From Streptomyces sp. NRRL WC-3626 (GTDB taxonomy: Bacteria; Actinomycetota; Actinomycetes; Streptomycetales; Streptomycetaceae), in NCBI RefSeq assembly GCF_000718785.1, contig NZ_JOCA01000006.1, positions 62,001-126,000 of the forward strand: a DNA stretch of 64,000 bases, in the 5' to 3' direction. Positions within the stretch are counted from its first letter, which is position 1; each line of letters opens with the position of its first letter. The notes under the pieces are model-generated. The model did not search any database, was not told the DNA's origin, and was given only the letters and a program-made list of their open reading frames with translations. The position numbers and the translations under genes were made by a program. Of the stretch, positions 1-8,702 are shown one piece after another.

Positions 1-788
1 GCGTCGTCGAAACGGCCCGAGTCGTGCGCCAGCCAGCCCACCGAGATGGCCAGCTCGCCGGCGCCCGCGTACAGCCGGTCCGCCGTACGCTGCCGGGTCG
101 TCCCCGCGTCCAGCAGCGCGTACGCCGCCCGCAAGGGGGCCGCCGCGCGGCGGTACAGCCCGTCGGCCCCGTGCCGGTCGTCCAGCAGCCGGATCCGGCG
201 TACGGCTTCCTCCAGCGCGCCCGCGTCGCTCGCCCCGGGGCGGCGCACGGCGCGCTGCGCGGCCGAGGCGTCCGTGGCGAATCCGTACGGGCTCAGCGAG
301 GCGGCCGCCACCGTGGCGCCCCCTCCGGTCATGAATGCGCGACGCAGCACGTCGCTCTCCTCGTGGTCGTGCGTGTCGTACGTGTCGTACCGGTCCTGCG
401 TCTCATACGGCTCGTACGCCTCGCTGTTCTCAGTCGTGGCGTTCGCCGGGTTCTCGGTGCGGGCCGGGGGTCGGTCGTCCCCCACGGCCCGCGTTCCGCG
501 CCCGCGCACCGACGAGCGGGGCGCGAAGCCCAGGTCGGTCAGTGCGCGGCCGGGGAACATGTGCAGGAACACCCGCTCATAGGCGTAGTTCGGGCAGCGG
601 ATCTCACCCGCCTCGACCCGGTGCACATACCGAGCGTCACAGCTGACCCGCTCGCCGATCTCGCGGGCGGCCCGCCGGACCACCGCGGCGAACTCGGCCG
701 GCGAGCGCGCTCCGCGCAGTTGCCGGAAGACGAGATTCGGCCGTGGGGGCCGTGGGGGCTGGGACGAGGGCACCGTTGACGACGCCAT
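1..788 (-). CDS. TPR/XRE-type regulator of the NsdA-like class, C-terminus outside window
   Basis: The reading frame begins at an ATG preceded by GAGAGG and runs off the left edge, so about 262 residues are visible. The first ~80 residues (FRQLRG, then SPAEFAAVVRRAAREIGE, then YVHRVEAGEIRCP) look like the atypical DNA-binding region of streptomycete regulators related to NsdA. A linker rich in Tyr, Asp and Glu follows, then LRRAFMTGGG followed by alanine-rich sequence, a Tat-like motif that recurs in this family without proving export. The visible end (ALLDAGTTRQRTADRLYAGAGELA) looks like the start of helical TPR repeats. Family members act as cytoplasmic regulators of development or antibiotic production; the target here is unknown. 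It is divergent from the small gene at 1045. Confidence 0.7.
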   Translation of the reverse strand, partial: MASSTVPSSQPPRPPRPNLVFRQLRGARSPAEFAAVVRRAAREIGERVSCDARYVHRVEAGEIRCPNYAYERVFLHMFPGRALTDLGFAPRSSVRGRGTRAVGDDRPPARTENPANATTENSEAYEPYETQDRYDTYDTHDHEESDVLRRAFMTGGGATVAAASLSPYGFATDASAAQRAVRRPGASDAGALEEAVRRIRLLDDRHGADGLYRRAAAPLRAAYALLDAGTTRQRTADRLYAGAGELAISVGWLAHDSGRFDD

Positions 789-1044
789 GGCCGGGTCCTC
801 TCTGCGAACCGTCGAACCATGCCGGAATCAGGATGAGTTGTCCGAGTGCTGCCCTGTTTCCGGCGGGCTAGAACGTACCTGCTGTGACGAAGCCGCTACG
901 CGAAGTTTGGCAACAATCCGGATATGTCATCCGTGATCTGCCATGAACTGCCATCCTTTGCGGCGGACTTTCGCCGTAGCCGTTGACGTATCGGCTCGTT
1001 GTGCCTTTCGTACCGAGGGCCCTGTGCGTGTGGTGGAGGCCGGG
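789..1044. other. Divergent intergenic region between regulator and small unknown gene
   Basis: This 256-bp gap must hold the promoters for the regulator on the left and the small protein on the right. It is visibly less GC-rich than the flanking genes. I found no strong palindrome that I would name. Confidence 0.4.
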
Positions 1045-1431
1045 ATGATGACCAGTCGAAGCAATGATCCGTTGGAGCTGCCGAATACGGAGTGTGACGT
1101 GGTCACGGTCCCGGCGCGACAGGGTCTGGAGGCGGTCGACATCCTGCGGAGGGGGGCGGGGGACGCGGTGGGGCCCGTGCTGCATGACGACGGGTGCGAC
1201 ACGTTGGGGTTTCTGGTGCCGCCGGGGACGGCTGCGGGGTGGGACGTGCCGGGGAGTACCTGTACGGATACCGACGGGTGCGGGCTGAGCGTGGTGCCGA
1301 CGGCGTCCGCGGAGGGGTCGGAGTGGCTGCTGCCGCCGGGGGAGGTCGAGCCGGCGACGGATCCTGTGGTGCTCCGGGAGGCGTTGGACGAGGCTCAGCG
1401 GTTGATCGAGGCCGCGGATGGGTGTGCGTGA
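1045..1431 (+). CDS. Small conserved streptomycete protein of unknown function (128 aa)
   Basis: The start is placed at an ATG five bases after a clear GGAGG. Upstream in-frame GTG codons overlap that ribosome binding site and are less likely. The acidic protein begins MMTSRSNDPLELP and contains CDVVTVPARQGLEAVDILRRG, then a cysteine-containing middle with CTDTDGCG, and ends in a helix (REALDEAQRLIEAADGCA). There is no signal peptide or membrane segment. It resembles the short proteins often found beside NsdA-like regulators in Streptomyces, and its divergent position fits that, but I know no assigned function. Confidence 0.65.
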   Translation: MMTSRSNDPLELPNTECDVVTVPARQGLEAVDILRRGAGDAVGPVLHDDGCDTLGFLVPPGTAAGWDVPGSTCTDTDGCGLSVVPTASAEGSEWLLPPGEVEPATDPVVLREALDEAQRLIEAADGCA

Positions 1432-1488
1432 GGTTGTCGGCCGGGGAGGGGTTTTCGCCCCCGCCGCCCCTACCCGTTCCCGTCCTCA

Positions 1489-1507
1489 CCAGGGGCTCTG
1501 CCCCTGG
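1489..1507 (+). terminator. Hairpin in dispersed GC repeat after the small gene
   Basis: CCAGGGGC, loop TCT, GCCCCTGG forms an 8-bp stem. It is followed at 1508-1537 by CCCCGCTCCTCAAGCGCCGG AGGGGCTG, a motif scattered through many Streptomyces intergenic regions. It probably ends transcription from the small gene before the methyltransferase-like gene. Confidence 0.5.
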
Positions 1508-1562
1508 ACCCCGCTCCTCAAGCGCCGGAGGGGCTGGGAGTAGCGCCTGGGACAATGGCGGG

Positions 1563-2426
1563 ATGGGCAGGGCAAGGGGTAAGCAGGCCGGCGGTGACGG
1601 TGTTGTCGAGGAGCGGGTCGATGGTGGCGTCGCCCGGCTTGTCGCTGATCGGGATCGGGGGCGGGGGTGGACGTTGTTGATCGACGACGCGCCTCAGTCG
1701 CACGTCGATCTCGATGACCCCGCGTATCTGTCCTTCGAGTACCAGCGGCGGTTCGGGCATGTCGTCGATCTCGTCGCCCCGCCCGGTAAGCCGCTGCAGG
1801 CCGTCCATCTCGGCGGTGGTGCCTTCACCCTCGCGCGGTACGTCGCCGCCACCCGCCCCCGTTCCACCCAGCAGGTCGTCGAGCGGGACGCGGCGCTGGT
1901 GTCACTGGTCCGGCGTGAACTGCCGCTGGACCCGAAGGCCCGCATCCGGGTGCGTTCGGTGGACGCCCGGGAAGGGCTCGCCAAGGTGCCGGACGGCTGG
2001 GCCGGGCTCGTCGTCGCCGACGTCTTCAGCGGGGCCCGTACGCCCGCCCACCTGACCTCGGCCGAGTTCCTCGACGACGTCCGCAGAGCCCTCGCCCCCG
2101 GCGGGGTCTACGCCGCCAACCTCGCCGACGGGCCGCCGCTCACGCATCTGCGCGGCCAGATCGCCACCGCCGCCGCCCGGTTCGCCGAACTCGCCCTGAT
2201 CGCCGATCCGGCGGTGTTGCGCGGCAAACGCTTCGGCAACGCCGTCCTGGTCGCCTCCGACGCGCCCCTGCCGATCGCCGAACTGACCCGCCGGGCCGCC
2301 TCCGACCCCCACCCGGGCCGGGTCCAACACGGCCGCGAACTCGTCGACTTCACCGGCGGAGCCGCCCCCGTGACCGACACGACGGCAGTCGCCTCCCCGG
2401 CACCACCGGCTTCCGTGTTCCAGTGA
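1563..2426 (+). CDS. Spermidine synthase-like methyltransferase-fold protein
   Basis: The 287-residue protein has the Rossmann core of the spermidine synthase family: the glycine-rich motif VHLGGGAFTLARYVAA (residues ~80-95), an acidic residue after the second strand (QQVVERDAAL), and the DAREGL and GLVVADVFSG segments that correspond to the decarboxy-SAM and polyamine pocket. It lacks the membrane domain of fused MFS-spermidine synthases. Many actinobacterial members of this family are annotated as spermidine synthase without known polyamine activity, so the substrate is open. The start is the ATG giving MGRARGKQAG; no strong ribosome binding site is visible, and the true start could lie downstream. 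The C-terminal ~25 residues (TDTTAVASPAPPAS) are low complexity. Confidence 0.75.
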   Translation: MGRARGKQAGGDGVVEERVDGGVARLVADRDRGRGWTLLIDDAPQSHVDLDDPAYLSFEYQRRFGHVVDLVAPPGKPLQAVHLGGGAFTLARYVAATRPRSTQQVVERDAALVSLVRRELPLDPKARIRVRSVDAREGLAKVPDGWAGLVVADVFSGARTPAHLTSAEFLDDVRRALAPGGVYAANLADGPPLTHLRGQIATAAARFAELALIADPAVLRGKRFGNAVLVASDAPLPIAELTRRAASDPHPGRVQHGRELVDFTGGAAPVTDTTAVASPAPPASVFQ

Positions 2427-2621
2427 CCGGGCGGGCCCCGGGCTCCGATCTCCCGGTGCGCAGGGGCCCTTGGGCAAACGCTTCACCCGTGCCGGCGTCG
2501 ATCGGGCGGGCCGTGGGCGCGGGCTTTCGGGTGGTGGTGGGCACAGGGCGGCACGGTCGCGTGCCGGGCGCCCGCCGCTTCCCGGCCCGGAGCCGGGTCC
2601 GACACCCCGCGGCGGAGCCCC

Positions 2622-3194
2622 TCAGTACGTCTGGATCTCCACCCGTGGCGGGCCGTCGTGCCAGGTGCAGAAGACCGTCACCCGGTCCGCGCCCGCGCTG
2701 AACTCCACCCGGATCCAGGTCTCCGTCTTCCACACCTGCATCGACCAGCCCGCCCCCGGAGTCGCCGACACCAGCGACGCGGACGTGTCGCCGAGGTCGA
2801 ACACCGCCCGGCCGCCCTTGGTGTCGTAGCCCTTCACCTCGCCGGAGGCGGCCGGAGCCGCGGGGGAGGAGGCGGCGGGCGGGGGCGTCGTGGCCCGGGA
2901 GGTGGTCGGAGCCGGCGCCGGGGCCGACGGTTCGGCGGGCTTCTCCGACGGCTTCGGCGGCTGCGTGGACGGCTTCGACGGCTTCGGTCCCGACGGCCGG
3001 TGCGTCGACGACGACACCGCCTGCGACTGCTCGTGCGCCGCCGCGATGGGCAGGGCGCGGGGCGGATCGTAGGCGGTGCCCGTCATCACCGTGCTGACGC
3101 CCCACCACGACAGCGTGACCGCCGCGCCCGTGGCCAGCAGCCAGGCCAGTACATGTACGAGTCCTCTGCGCATCGTGCGCCCATACTGCCCCAT
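2622..3194 (-). CDS. Membrane-anchored or secreted protein with proline-rich linker
   Basis: About 190 residues. After a short basic N-terminus there is one hydrophobic segment (VHVLAWLLATGAAVTLSWWG), then a long Pro/Ser/Thr/Lys linker (~residues 55-120), then a compact C-terminal domain of ~70 residues (GEVKGYDTKGGRAVFDLGDT to VEIQTY) that looks like a small beta-sheet fold. The topology suggests a domain held outside the membrane by a flexible linker. GAGGTGG lies just before the chosen ATG; a second ATG seven codons later (MRRGLVHV) is also possible. It is divergent from the two-component genes and could be a sensed partner or target, which is inference. I do not recognise the C-terminal domain. 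Confidence 0.7.
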   Translation of the reverse strand: MGQYGRTMRRGLVHVLAWLLATGAAVTLSWWGVSTVMTGTAYDPPRALPIAAAHEQSQAVSSSTHRPSGPKPSKPSTQPPKPSEKPAEPSAPAPAPTTSRATTPPPAASSPAAPAASGEVKGYDTKGGRAVFDLGDTSASLVSATPGAGWSMQVWKTETWIRVEFSAGADRVTVFCTWHDGPPRVEIQTY

Positions 3195-3282
3195 CCACCT
3201 CAGGAGTGTCGCGGCTGCGGAGGTTTCCGGAGTTATCCACAGGCCCGCACGAGGGTGCCCGGCATGGCGTACGGTGCGGCGC

Positions 3283-3990
3283 ATGGCAAGTGTTCTCGTG
3301 GTCGAGGACGACCAGTTCGTACGCTCGGCGCTGATCCGGCAGCTCACCGACGCCTCGCACACCGTGCGCAGCGTGGGTACGGCGCTGGAGGCGCTGCGCG
3401 AGGTCGCCCACTTCCGTTTCGACGTGGTCGTCCTGGACCTCGGGCTGCCCGATCTCGACGGCTCCGAGGCACTGAAGATGCTGCGTGGCATCACCGACGT
3501 ACCGGTGATCATCGCGACCGCCCGGGACGACGAGACGGAGATCGTACGACTGCTCAACGCGGGCGCGGACGACTACCTGACCAAACCCTTCTCGGTGGAG
3601 CACCTGTCGGCCCGGATGGCGGCCGTGCTGCGCCGGGCCCGCTCCGGCGGAGGCGAGGCGGCGCCCTCTCCCGTGATCCGCGTCGGCGGCCTGACCGTCG
3701 ACCCGCTGCGCCGCCAGGCCGAACTGGACGGCGTACGACTCGACCTGACCCGGCGTGAGTTCGACCTGCTCGCCTTCCTCGCCGGCCGGCCCGGAGTGGT
3801 CGTCCCCCGCAAAGAGCTCCTCGCCGAGGTGTGGCAGCAGTCCTACGGCGACGACCAGACCATAGACGTCCATCTGTCCTGGCTGCGCCGCAAATTGGGG
3901 GAGACCGCCGCACGGCCCCGCTATCTGCACACCCTGCGGGGCGTCGGCGTGAAGCTGGAGCCCCCGGCCGGGACGGAGCAGCCGCGATGA
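3283..3990 (+). CDS. OmpR/PhoB-family response regulator
   Basis: The 235-residue protein begins MASVLVVEDDQF, with the acidic pair E8-D10 and phosphoacceptor D52 (VVVLDLGLPDLDG). The receiver's conserved Thr (IATARDD) and Lys (DDYLTKPF) follow. Residues ~130-230 form a winged-helix DNA-binding domain (LTRREFDLLAFLAGRPGVVVPRKELL, then DQTIDVHLSWLRRKLGE). It is a cytoplasmic transcription factor activated by the kinase encoded next. The stop codon overlaps the kinase start in ATGA, so the two are translationally coupled. The nearest downstream target is the secreted chitinase at 5509. Confidence 0.93.
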   Translation: MASVLVVEDDQFVRSALIRQLTDASHTVRSVGTALEALREVAHFRFDVVVLDLGLPDLDGSEALKMLRGITDVPVIIATARDDETEIVRLLNAGADDYLTKPFSVEHLSARMAAVLRRARSGGGEAAPSPVIRVGGLTVDPLRRQAELDGVRLDLTRREFDLLAFLAGRPGVVVPRKELLAEVWQQSYGDDQTIDVHLSWLRRKLGETAARPRYLHTLRGVGVKLEPPAGTEQPR

Positions 3991-5399
3991 GATGGGCCCT
4001 GGTGAAGGTGTCGCTGGCGGTGACCGCGATGGTCGTGGTCGCGTTCGCGGTGCCGCTCGGACTGGTCATCCGGGAGATGGCCCGCGACCGCGCCTTCTCC
4101 AACGCGGAGCGGGAGGCGGCGGCCGTCGCCCCCGCGCTGTCCATCACCACCGACCGCGAAGAGCTCGAACGCGTCGTCGCCTCCGCCGGCTCCGACGCCG
4201 CCATGGCCGTGCACATCCCGGCCGGCCAGGGCGGCGAGCCCCTCGACATAGGGAAACGGCGGGCCGCCGAGAAGGACATCGAGGCGGTACGGAAACTGGG
4301 GCGCGCCTCCACGGCCACGGTGGCCGGAGGTTCCACGCTGCTCCAGCCGGTCGCGCTCAGCAGCGGCGAGATCGCCATCGTCGAGGTGTTCGTCCCCGAG
4401 GCCGAGGTCACCAACGGCGTCGGCACGGCCTGGGCGGTGCTCGCCGGAGTCGGCGTCGCCCTGATCCTCGGCTCCGTCGCCGTCGCCGACCGGCTGGGCG
4501 TACGGATGGTGCGGCCCGCACAGCGGCTGGTGGAGGGGGCGCACGAGCTGGGGGAGGGCAAGCTGGGCGCCCGCGTGCCCGAGGAGGGGCCGACCGAACT
4601 GCGCCTCGCGGCGGTCGCGTTCAACTCCATGGCCGACCAGGTCGTCCAACTCCTCGCCAACGAGCGGGAGCTGGCCGCCGACCTGTCCCACCGGCTGCGT
4701 ACGCCACTGACCGTGCTGCGGCTCAACGCCGCCTCGCTCGGCGACGGTCCGGCCGCCGAGCAGACCCGGGCGGCGGTCGAGCAGCTGGAGCGGGAGGTCG
4801 ACACCATCATCCGCACCGCCCGGGACGCCAAGCCGCAGACCGCCGCCGCCGGACCGGGCGCCGGCTGCGACGCGGCCGAAGTGGTGCGGGAGCGGATGTC
4901 GTTCTGGTCGGCGCTCGCCGAGGACGAGGGCCGCAAATGGCGGATGGCCGGCGCCGACCGGCCGGTGCGGATACCCGTGGCCCGTACGGACCTGGCCGCC
5001 GCCCTCGACGCGCTGCTCGGCAATGTCTTCCGGCACACCGCCGAGGGCACCGCCTTCGCGGTCGACGTGCACAACGGCGAGGACGCGGTGATCGTGCTGG
5101 TCTCCGACGCGGGCCCCGGCATACCCGACCCGGAGACGGCGATGGCGCGCGGCCGGGGCTCCGGCAGCGACGGCTCGACCGGGCTCGGCCTGGACATCGT
5201 GCGCCGGCTCGCCGAGTCCACCGGCGGGGACGTACGGATCGGCTCGTCGGTGCTCGGCGGGACCGAGGTGCGGATCTGGCTCCAGCTCGACGGACGCGAG
5301 CGGGCACCCCGGCGGCGCGGACACCGGGGGACCGTGCGCCGCCGTCGCGGACCCGGCCGGCTGGTCGCCTCCTTTAACCGTCCCCGATCCCTTCCTTAA
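3987..5399 (+). CDS. Sensor histidine kinase paired with the OmpR-type regulator
   Basis: The 470-residue kinase starts at an ATG overlapping the regulator's stop. TM1 (LVKVSLAVTAMVVVAFAVPLGLVI) is followed by an extracytoplasmic sensor region of ~120 residues, TM2 (GTAWAVLAGVGVALILGSVAVA), a HAMP segment (MVRPAQRLVEGAHELGEGKL) and the H-box around His235 (DLSHRLRTPLTVLRL). The ATPase domain has the N box (ALLGNVFRHTAEG), G1 (DAGPGIPD) and G2 (STGLGLDIVRRL). The sensor region matches no ligand-binding motif I know. The last ~35 residues are very basic (RRRGHRGTVRRRRGPGR), an unusual tail. This is an inner-membrane kinase that phosphorylates the partner regulator. Confidence 0.93.
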   Translation: MRWALVKVSLAVTAMVVVAFAVPLGLVIREMARDRAFSNAEREAAAVAPALSITTDREELERVVASAGSDAAMAVHIPAGQGGEPLDIGKRRAAEKDIEAVRKLGRASTATVAGGSTLLQPVALSSGEIAIVEVFVPEAEVTNGVGTAWAVLAGVGVALILGSVAVADRLGVRMVRPAQRLVEGAHELGEGKLGARVPEEGPTELRLAAVAFNSMADQVVQLLANERELAADLSHRLRTPLTVLRLNAASLGDGPAAEQTRAAVEQLEREVDTIIRTARDAKPQTAAAGPGAGCDAAEVVRERMSFWSALAEDEGRKWRMAGADRPVRIPVARTDLAAALDALLGNVFRHTAEGTAFAVDVHNGEDAVIVLVSDAGPGIPDPETAMARGRGSGSDGSTGLGLDIVRRLAESTGGDVRIGSSVLGGTEVRIWLQLDGRERAPRRRGHRGTVRRRRGPGRLVASFNRPRSLP

Positions 5400-5411
5400 G
5401 CGCACCCTAAG
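5394..5411 (+). promoter_or_regulatory. Possible OmpR-type direct repeat before the chitinase gene
   Basis: CCTTAAG at 5394 and CCCTAAG at 5405 repeat with an 11-bp period, the spacing favoured by OmpR/PhoP-type regulators. The site overlaps the end of the kinase gene and lies ~100 bp before the chitinase start. Two copies are weak evidence, so this is only a candidate. Confidence 0.3.
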
Positions 5412-5508
5412 ATCCTCAACCGCCTTCCGGATCAGGAACTTTGTCCGATTCGGGCTCGCTAGCGTGCTGCCGCACACCCCCTCGAACGGCAACGAAGGCA
5501 GGCACGCG

Positions 5509-6963
5509 ATGAGCACGCACCGGCGCAGGGTCAGCGGCAGGAACAAGGCGATCGGCGCGGTGGTCGCGGCGGCCGTGGCCGGCGGCGGGGCGTTCCTGTT
5601 CACCAGCACCGCCCAGGCGGCCGGCGTCGGCGCGGCGTACACCAGGACCAGCGAGTGGACCACCGGGTACACCGCCCAGTACGTGGTCACCAACAACAGC
5701 GGCGAGCGGAACCAGGACTGGAAGCTCGAGTTCGACCTGCCCGCCGGCACCGAGCTCGGCTCGCTGTGGAACGCCGAGTCGAGTGTCAGCGGCCGGCACG
5801 CCACCGTGCGGTCCGCGAAGTGGGACACCGACGGCCTGGCCGCCGGCGAGTCCGTCACCGTCGGCTTCGTCGCCAAGGGCACCGGCGACCCGAGCGGCTG
5901 TCTCGTCGACGGCGCCTCCTGCGGCGCGGAGACCGCCCCCACGCCCGAGCCCAGCGGCCGTCCCACCGACGCCCCGGCCCCCACCGAGGAGCCCGCCCCC
6001 ACCGAGGAGCCGACGAAGACCGAGGAGCCGACCGCCGAACCCACCCAGAGCACCGGCACCGGCACCAAGGCCGGCGCGGGCTTCGCGCCCTACGTCGACA
6101 CCTCCCTCTTCCCCGCCTTCGACCTGGTCGCCACCGCCGAGGCGACGGGTGTGAAGAACTACAACCTCGCCTTCATCACCGACGGCGGCGGCTGCACCCC
6201 CAAGTGGGGCGGCGTCAGCGACCTCGGCGGCAACGCGGTCGCGGGCCAGATCGGCGCCCTGCGCGCCAAGGGCGGCGACGTCCGGGTCTCGTTCGGCGGC
6301 GCCACCGGCTCCGAACTCGGCACCACCTGCGCCTCGGCGGACGCGCTGGCCGCCGCCTACACCAAGGTCGTCGACACCTACAAGCTCACCAAGGTCGACT
6401 TCGACGTCGAGGGCGGCGCGCTGCCCGACGCGGCCGCCAACACCCGCCGCGCCCAGGCCATCGCCAAGCTCCAGCAGGGCCACCCGGACCTGGACGTCTC
6501 CTTCACCCTCCCGGTGATGCCGGAGGGCCTCACCCAGGACGGCGTGAACCTGCTCGCCGACGCCAAGAAGAACGGCGTACGGATCGACGCCGTCAACATC
6601 ATGGCGATGGACTACGGGCCGGCGTACAGCGACGACATGGGCACCTACGCCGAGCAGGCCGCCACCGCCACCCAGGCCCAGATCAAGGGTGTCCTCGGGC
6701 TCAGCGAGGCCGACGCCTGGAAGACGGTCGCCGTCACCCCGATGATCGGCGTCAACGACGTCGTCACCGAGATCTTCAAGGTCGAGGACGCCACGCAGCT
6801 GGTGGACTTCGCCCGGTCCAAGGGCCTCGGCTGGCTGTCCATGTGGTCCGGCACCCGTGACCAGCAGTGCGCCGGCGGCACCAAGCCGTCCGCCGACCCC
6901 ACCTGCAGCTCGATCCTCCAGGACCGGTTCGCCTTCTCGAAGGCGTTCGCCGCCTACAACTGA
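5509..6963 (+). CDS. Secreted GH18 chitinase with N-terminal CBM2 module
   Basis: The 484-residue preprotein has a signal peptide (NKAIGAVVAAAVAGGGAFLF, cleavage near AQAA). A CBM2-type carbohydrate-binding module follows (~residues 40-140; EWTTGYTAQYVVTNNSG, NQDWKLEFDLP), then a linker of Pro-Thr-Glu repeats, then a GH18 catalytic domain (~residues 190-484). The GH18 motif reads KVDFDVEGG, with D297, D299 and the proton donor E301. The SFGGATGSELGTTC and IDAVNIMAMDYGP segments are typical of bacterial ChiC/ChiD-like GH18 enzymes. It hydrolyses chitin outside the cell, and the CBM2 should bind crystalline chitin or cellulose. It lies directly after a two-component system, which in Streptomyces chitinase loci often controls the enzyme. 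Confidence 0.92.
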   Translation: MSTHRRRVSGRNKAIGAVVAAAVAGGGAFLFTSTAQAAGVGAAYTRTSEWTTGYTAQYVVTNNSGERNQDWKLEFDLPAGTELGSLWNAESSVSGRHATVRSAKWDTDGLAAGESVTVGFVAKGTGDPSGCLVDGASCGAETAPTPEPSGRPTDAPAPTEEPAPTEEPTKTEEPTAEPTQSTGTGTKAGAGFAPYVDTSLFPAFDLVATAEATGVKNYNLAFITDGGGCTPKWGGVSDLGGNAVAGQIGALRAKGGDVRVSFGGATGSELGTTCASADALAAAYTKVVDTYKLTKVDFDVEGGALPDAAANTRRAQAIAKLQQGHPDLDVSFTLPVMPEGLTQDGVNLLADAKKNGVRIDAVNIMAMDYGPAYSDDMGTYAEQAATATQAQIKGVLGLSEADAWKTVAVTPMIGVNDVVTEIFKVEDATQLVDFARSKGLGWLSMWSGTRDQQCAGGTKPSADPTCSSILQDRFAFSKAFAAYN

Positions 6964-7073
6964 CCCGCACCACGACAAGCCACCACGAGAAACGGGGAAG
7001 CGCGTGCCCCGGCCGGTCCACCCCCCACCCGGCCGGGGCACCCGCACGTCCGGTGGCAGCCGGACACGCGAAC

Positions 7074-7107
7074 GGGGCGCGGCACCCCCCCCAGGGCACC
7101 GCGCCCC
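7074..7107. terminator. Bidirectional terminator between chitinase and bglC
   Basis: GGGGCGCGG at 7074-7082 pairs with CCGCGCCCC at 7099-7107 (9-bp stem, 16-nt loop) between two convergent genes. The surrounding ~190 bp is otherwise GC-rich spacer without coding signal. Confidence 0.55.
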
Positions 7108-7151
7108 GCCCCCCGTACCCCGCGTCCCCCGTTACCCGGACCCGGAGCAGG

Positions 7152-8591
7152 TCAGATGCTCTCGGGCTCCGGGAGTACTCCCGACTTCGCCGCCCGCGCG
7201 TACCACAGGGCGCTGGACTTCGGGGTCCGCTGCTGGGTCGCGTAGTCGACGTACACCGCGCCGAAGCGCTTGTCGTAGCCGTACGCCCACTCGAAGTTGT
7301 CCATCAGGGACCACAGGTAGTAGCCGCGCACGTCCGCGCCGTCGGCGATGGCCCGGCGCACCGCCGACAGGTGGCCGTGCAGATAGGCGACGCGCTCGGG
7401 GTCGTGGACCTTGCCGTCGGCGTCGGGCTTGTCGTCGAAGGCCGCGCCGTTCTCGGTGATGTACAGCGGCAGACCGGGCGACTCGCGGTTGTAGCGCATG
7501 ATCAGCTCGTGCAGGCCGGTCGGGTCGACGGACCAGCCCATCTCGGTCTGCTCGCCCGGCGACTGGTGGAAGGCGACGTCGTCCGCGGCGGGCCACGGCG
7601 AGTGCTCGCTCGCCCCGTGACCGTCCGCCCGCGGCCCCTTGGCGTCCGGGTCCGCCGCCGAAACCAGCGTGGGCGTGTAGTAGTTGAGGCCGAGCGCGTC
7701 CAGCGGCTGGTGGATCAGGTCCAGGTCGCCGTCGAGGACGTACGACCAGTCGGTGAGCGACGAGGTCGCCTCCAGCAGCGTCCGGGGGTAGGCGCCGTGC
7801 AGGATCGGGCCGTGGAAGACGCCGCTCGACAGGTCGTCGATCTTGCGGGCGGCCGCCACGTCCGCCGGGTCGTCCGGCGACAGCGGGCGCACCACGGAGG
7901 AGTTGAGGCTGAGCGCGACCGAGTTGCGGGCCGGCATCACCGAACGCAGCGCCTTGGCGCCCAGGCCGTGCGCCAGGTTCAGGTGGTGGGCCGCCTTCAG
8001 CGAGGCCGCCGGGTCGGTGCGGCCGGGGGCGTGCACCCCGGAGGCGTAGCCCAGGAAGGCGCTGCACCACGGCTCGTTGAGGGTGATCCAGTTCTCTACG
8101 CGGTCGCCGAGCGCCTCGCCCACGATCTGCGCGTACTCGGCGAAGCGGTAGGCGGTGTCGCGCTCGGGCCAGCCGCCCGCGTCCTCCAGCTCCTGCGGCA
8201 GATCCCAGTGGTAGAGGGTGACGGCCGGCTTGATGCCCTTGGCCAACAGCTCGTCGACGAGGCGGCGGTAGAAGTCCAGACCGCGCTGCACGGCCGGGCC
8301 GCGCCCGGTCGGCTGCACCCGCGACCAGGAGACGGAGAAGCGGTAGGCGCCCAGATTCAGGCCCGCCATCATCGCCACGTCGTCGCGGTAGCGGTGGTAG
8401 TGGTCGTTGGCGATGTCACCGGTCTCGCCGCCGGCCGTCTTGCCCGGCGTATGGCTGAAGGTGTCCCAGATGGAAGGCGTGCGCCCGTCCTCCCGCACCG
8501 CCCCCTCGATCTGGTACGCGGAGGTCGCGGCGCCCCAGAGGAAGGCGGGAGGAAAGGTCACCGGGGTCGCCGGCGTTGCGGAGTCAGACAT
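7152..8591 (-). CDS. bglC: GH1 beta-glucosidase of the cellobiose locus
   Basis: The 479-residue cytoplasmic enzyme hydrolyses imported cellobiose and cellotriose to glucose. GH1 landmarks are the N-terminal signature [15 protein letters not shown], the acid/base Glu173 in TLNEP, and the nucleophile Glu380 in ITENG. There is no signal peptide. It is the last gene of cebEFG-bglC and is separated from cebG by 111 bp holding its own operator (8591-8604). The only Shine-Dalgarno-like sequence (GGGAG) lies inside that operator. The symbol is based on the arrangement and operators known for S. scabies and S. coelicolor. Confidence 0.93.
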   Translation of the reverse strand: MSDSATPATPVTFPPAFLWGAATSAYQIEGAVREDGRTPSIWDTFSHTPGKTAGGETGDIANDHYHRYRDDVAMMAGLNLGAYRFSVSWSRVQPTGRGPAVQRGLDFYRRLVDELLAKGIKPAVTLYHWDLPQELEDAGGWPERDTAYRFAEYAQIVGEALGDRVENWITLNEPWCSAFLGYASGVHAPGRTDPAASLKAAHHLNLAHGLGAKALRSVMPARNSVALSLNSSVVRPLSPDDPADVAAARKIDDLSSGVFHGPILHGAYPRTLLEATSSLTDWSYVLDGDLDLIHQPLDALGLNYYTPTLVSAADPDAKGPRADGHGASEHSPWPAADDVAFHQSPGEQTEMGWSVDPTGLHELIMRYNRESPGLPLYITENGAAFDDKPDADGKVHDPERVAYLHGHLSAVRRAIADGADVRGYYLWSLMDNFEWAYGYDKRFGAVYVDYATQQRTPKSSALWYARAAKSGVLPEPESI

Positions 8592-8604
8592 GGAAGCGCT
8601 CCCA
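8591..8604. promoter_or_regulatory. CebR operator overlapping bglC ribosome binding site and start
   Basis: The top strand reads TGGAAGCGCTCCCA. On the bglC strand this is TGGGAGCGCTTCCA, one mismatch from the perfect palindrome TGGGAGCGCTCCCA known for CebR. Its final A is the first base of the bglC ATG, and its GGGAG is the only plausible ribosome binding site. Confidence 0.85.
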
Positions 8605-8702
8605 TAGGAGGTCGTGGAAGACCGACGAGTACGAGGAACAAGGGGGTGAGGGGCCGGAGCGGCGGTGACCCGGCCCCCAGGGGTACGAAGACGAACGCGG
8701 GG

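Noticed and set aside
2427-2621. A small gene in the gap between the methyltransferase-like gene and the membrane-anchored protein
   Set aside because: Open frames here have no ribosome binding site and lie in GC-rich spacer.
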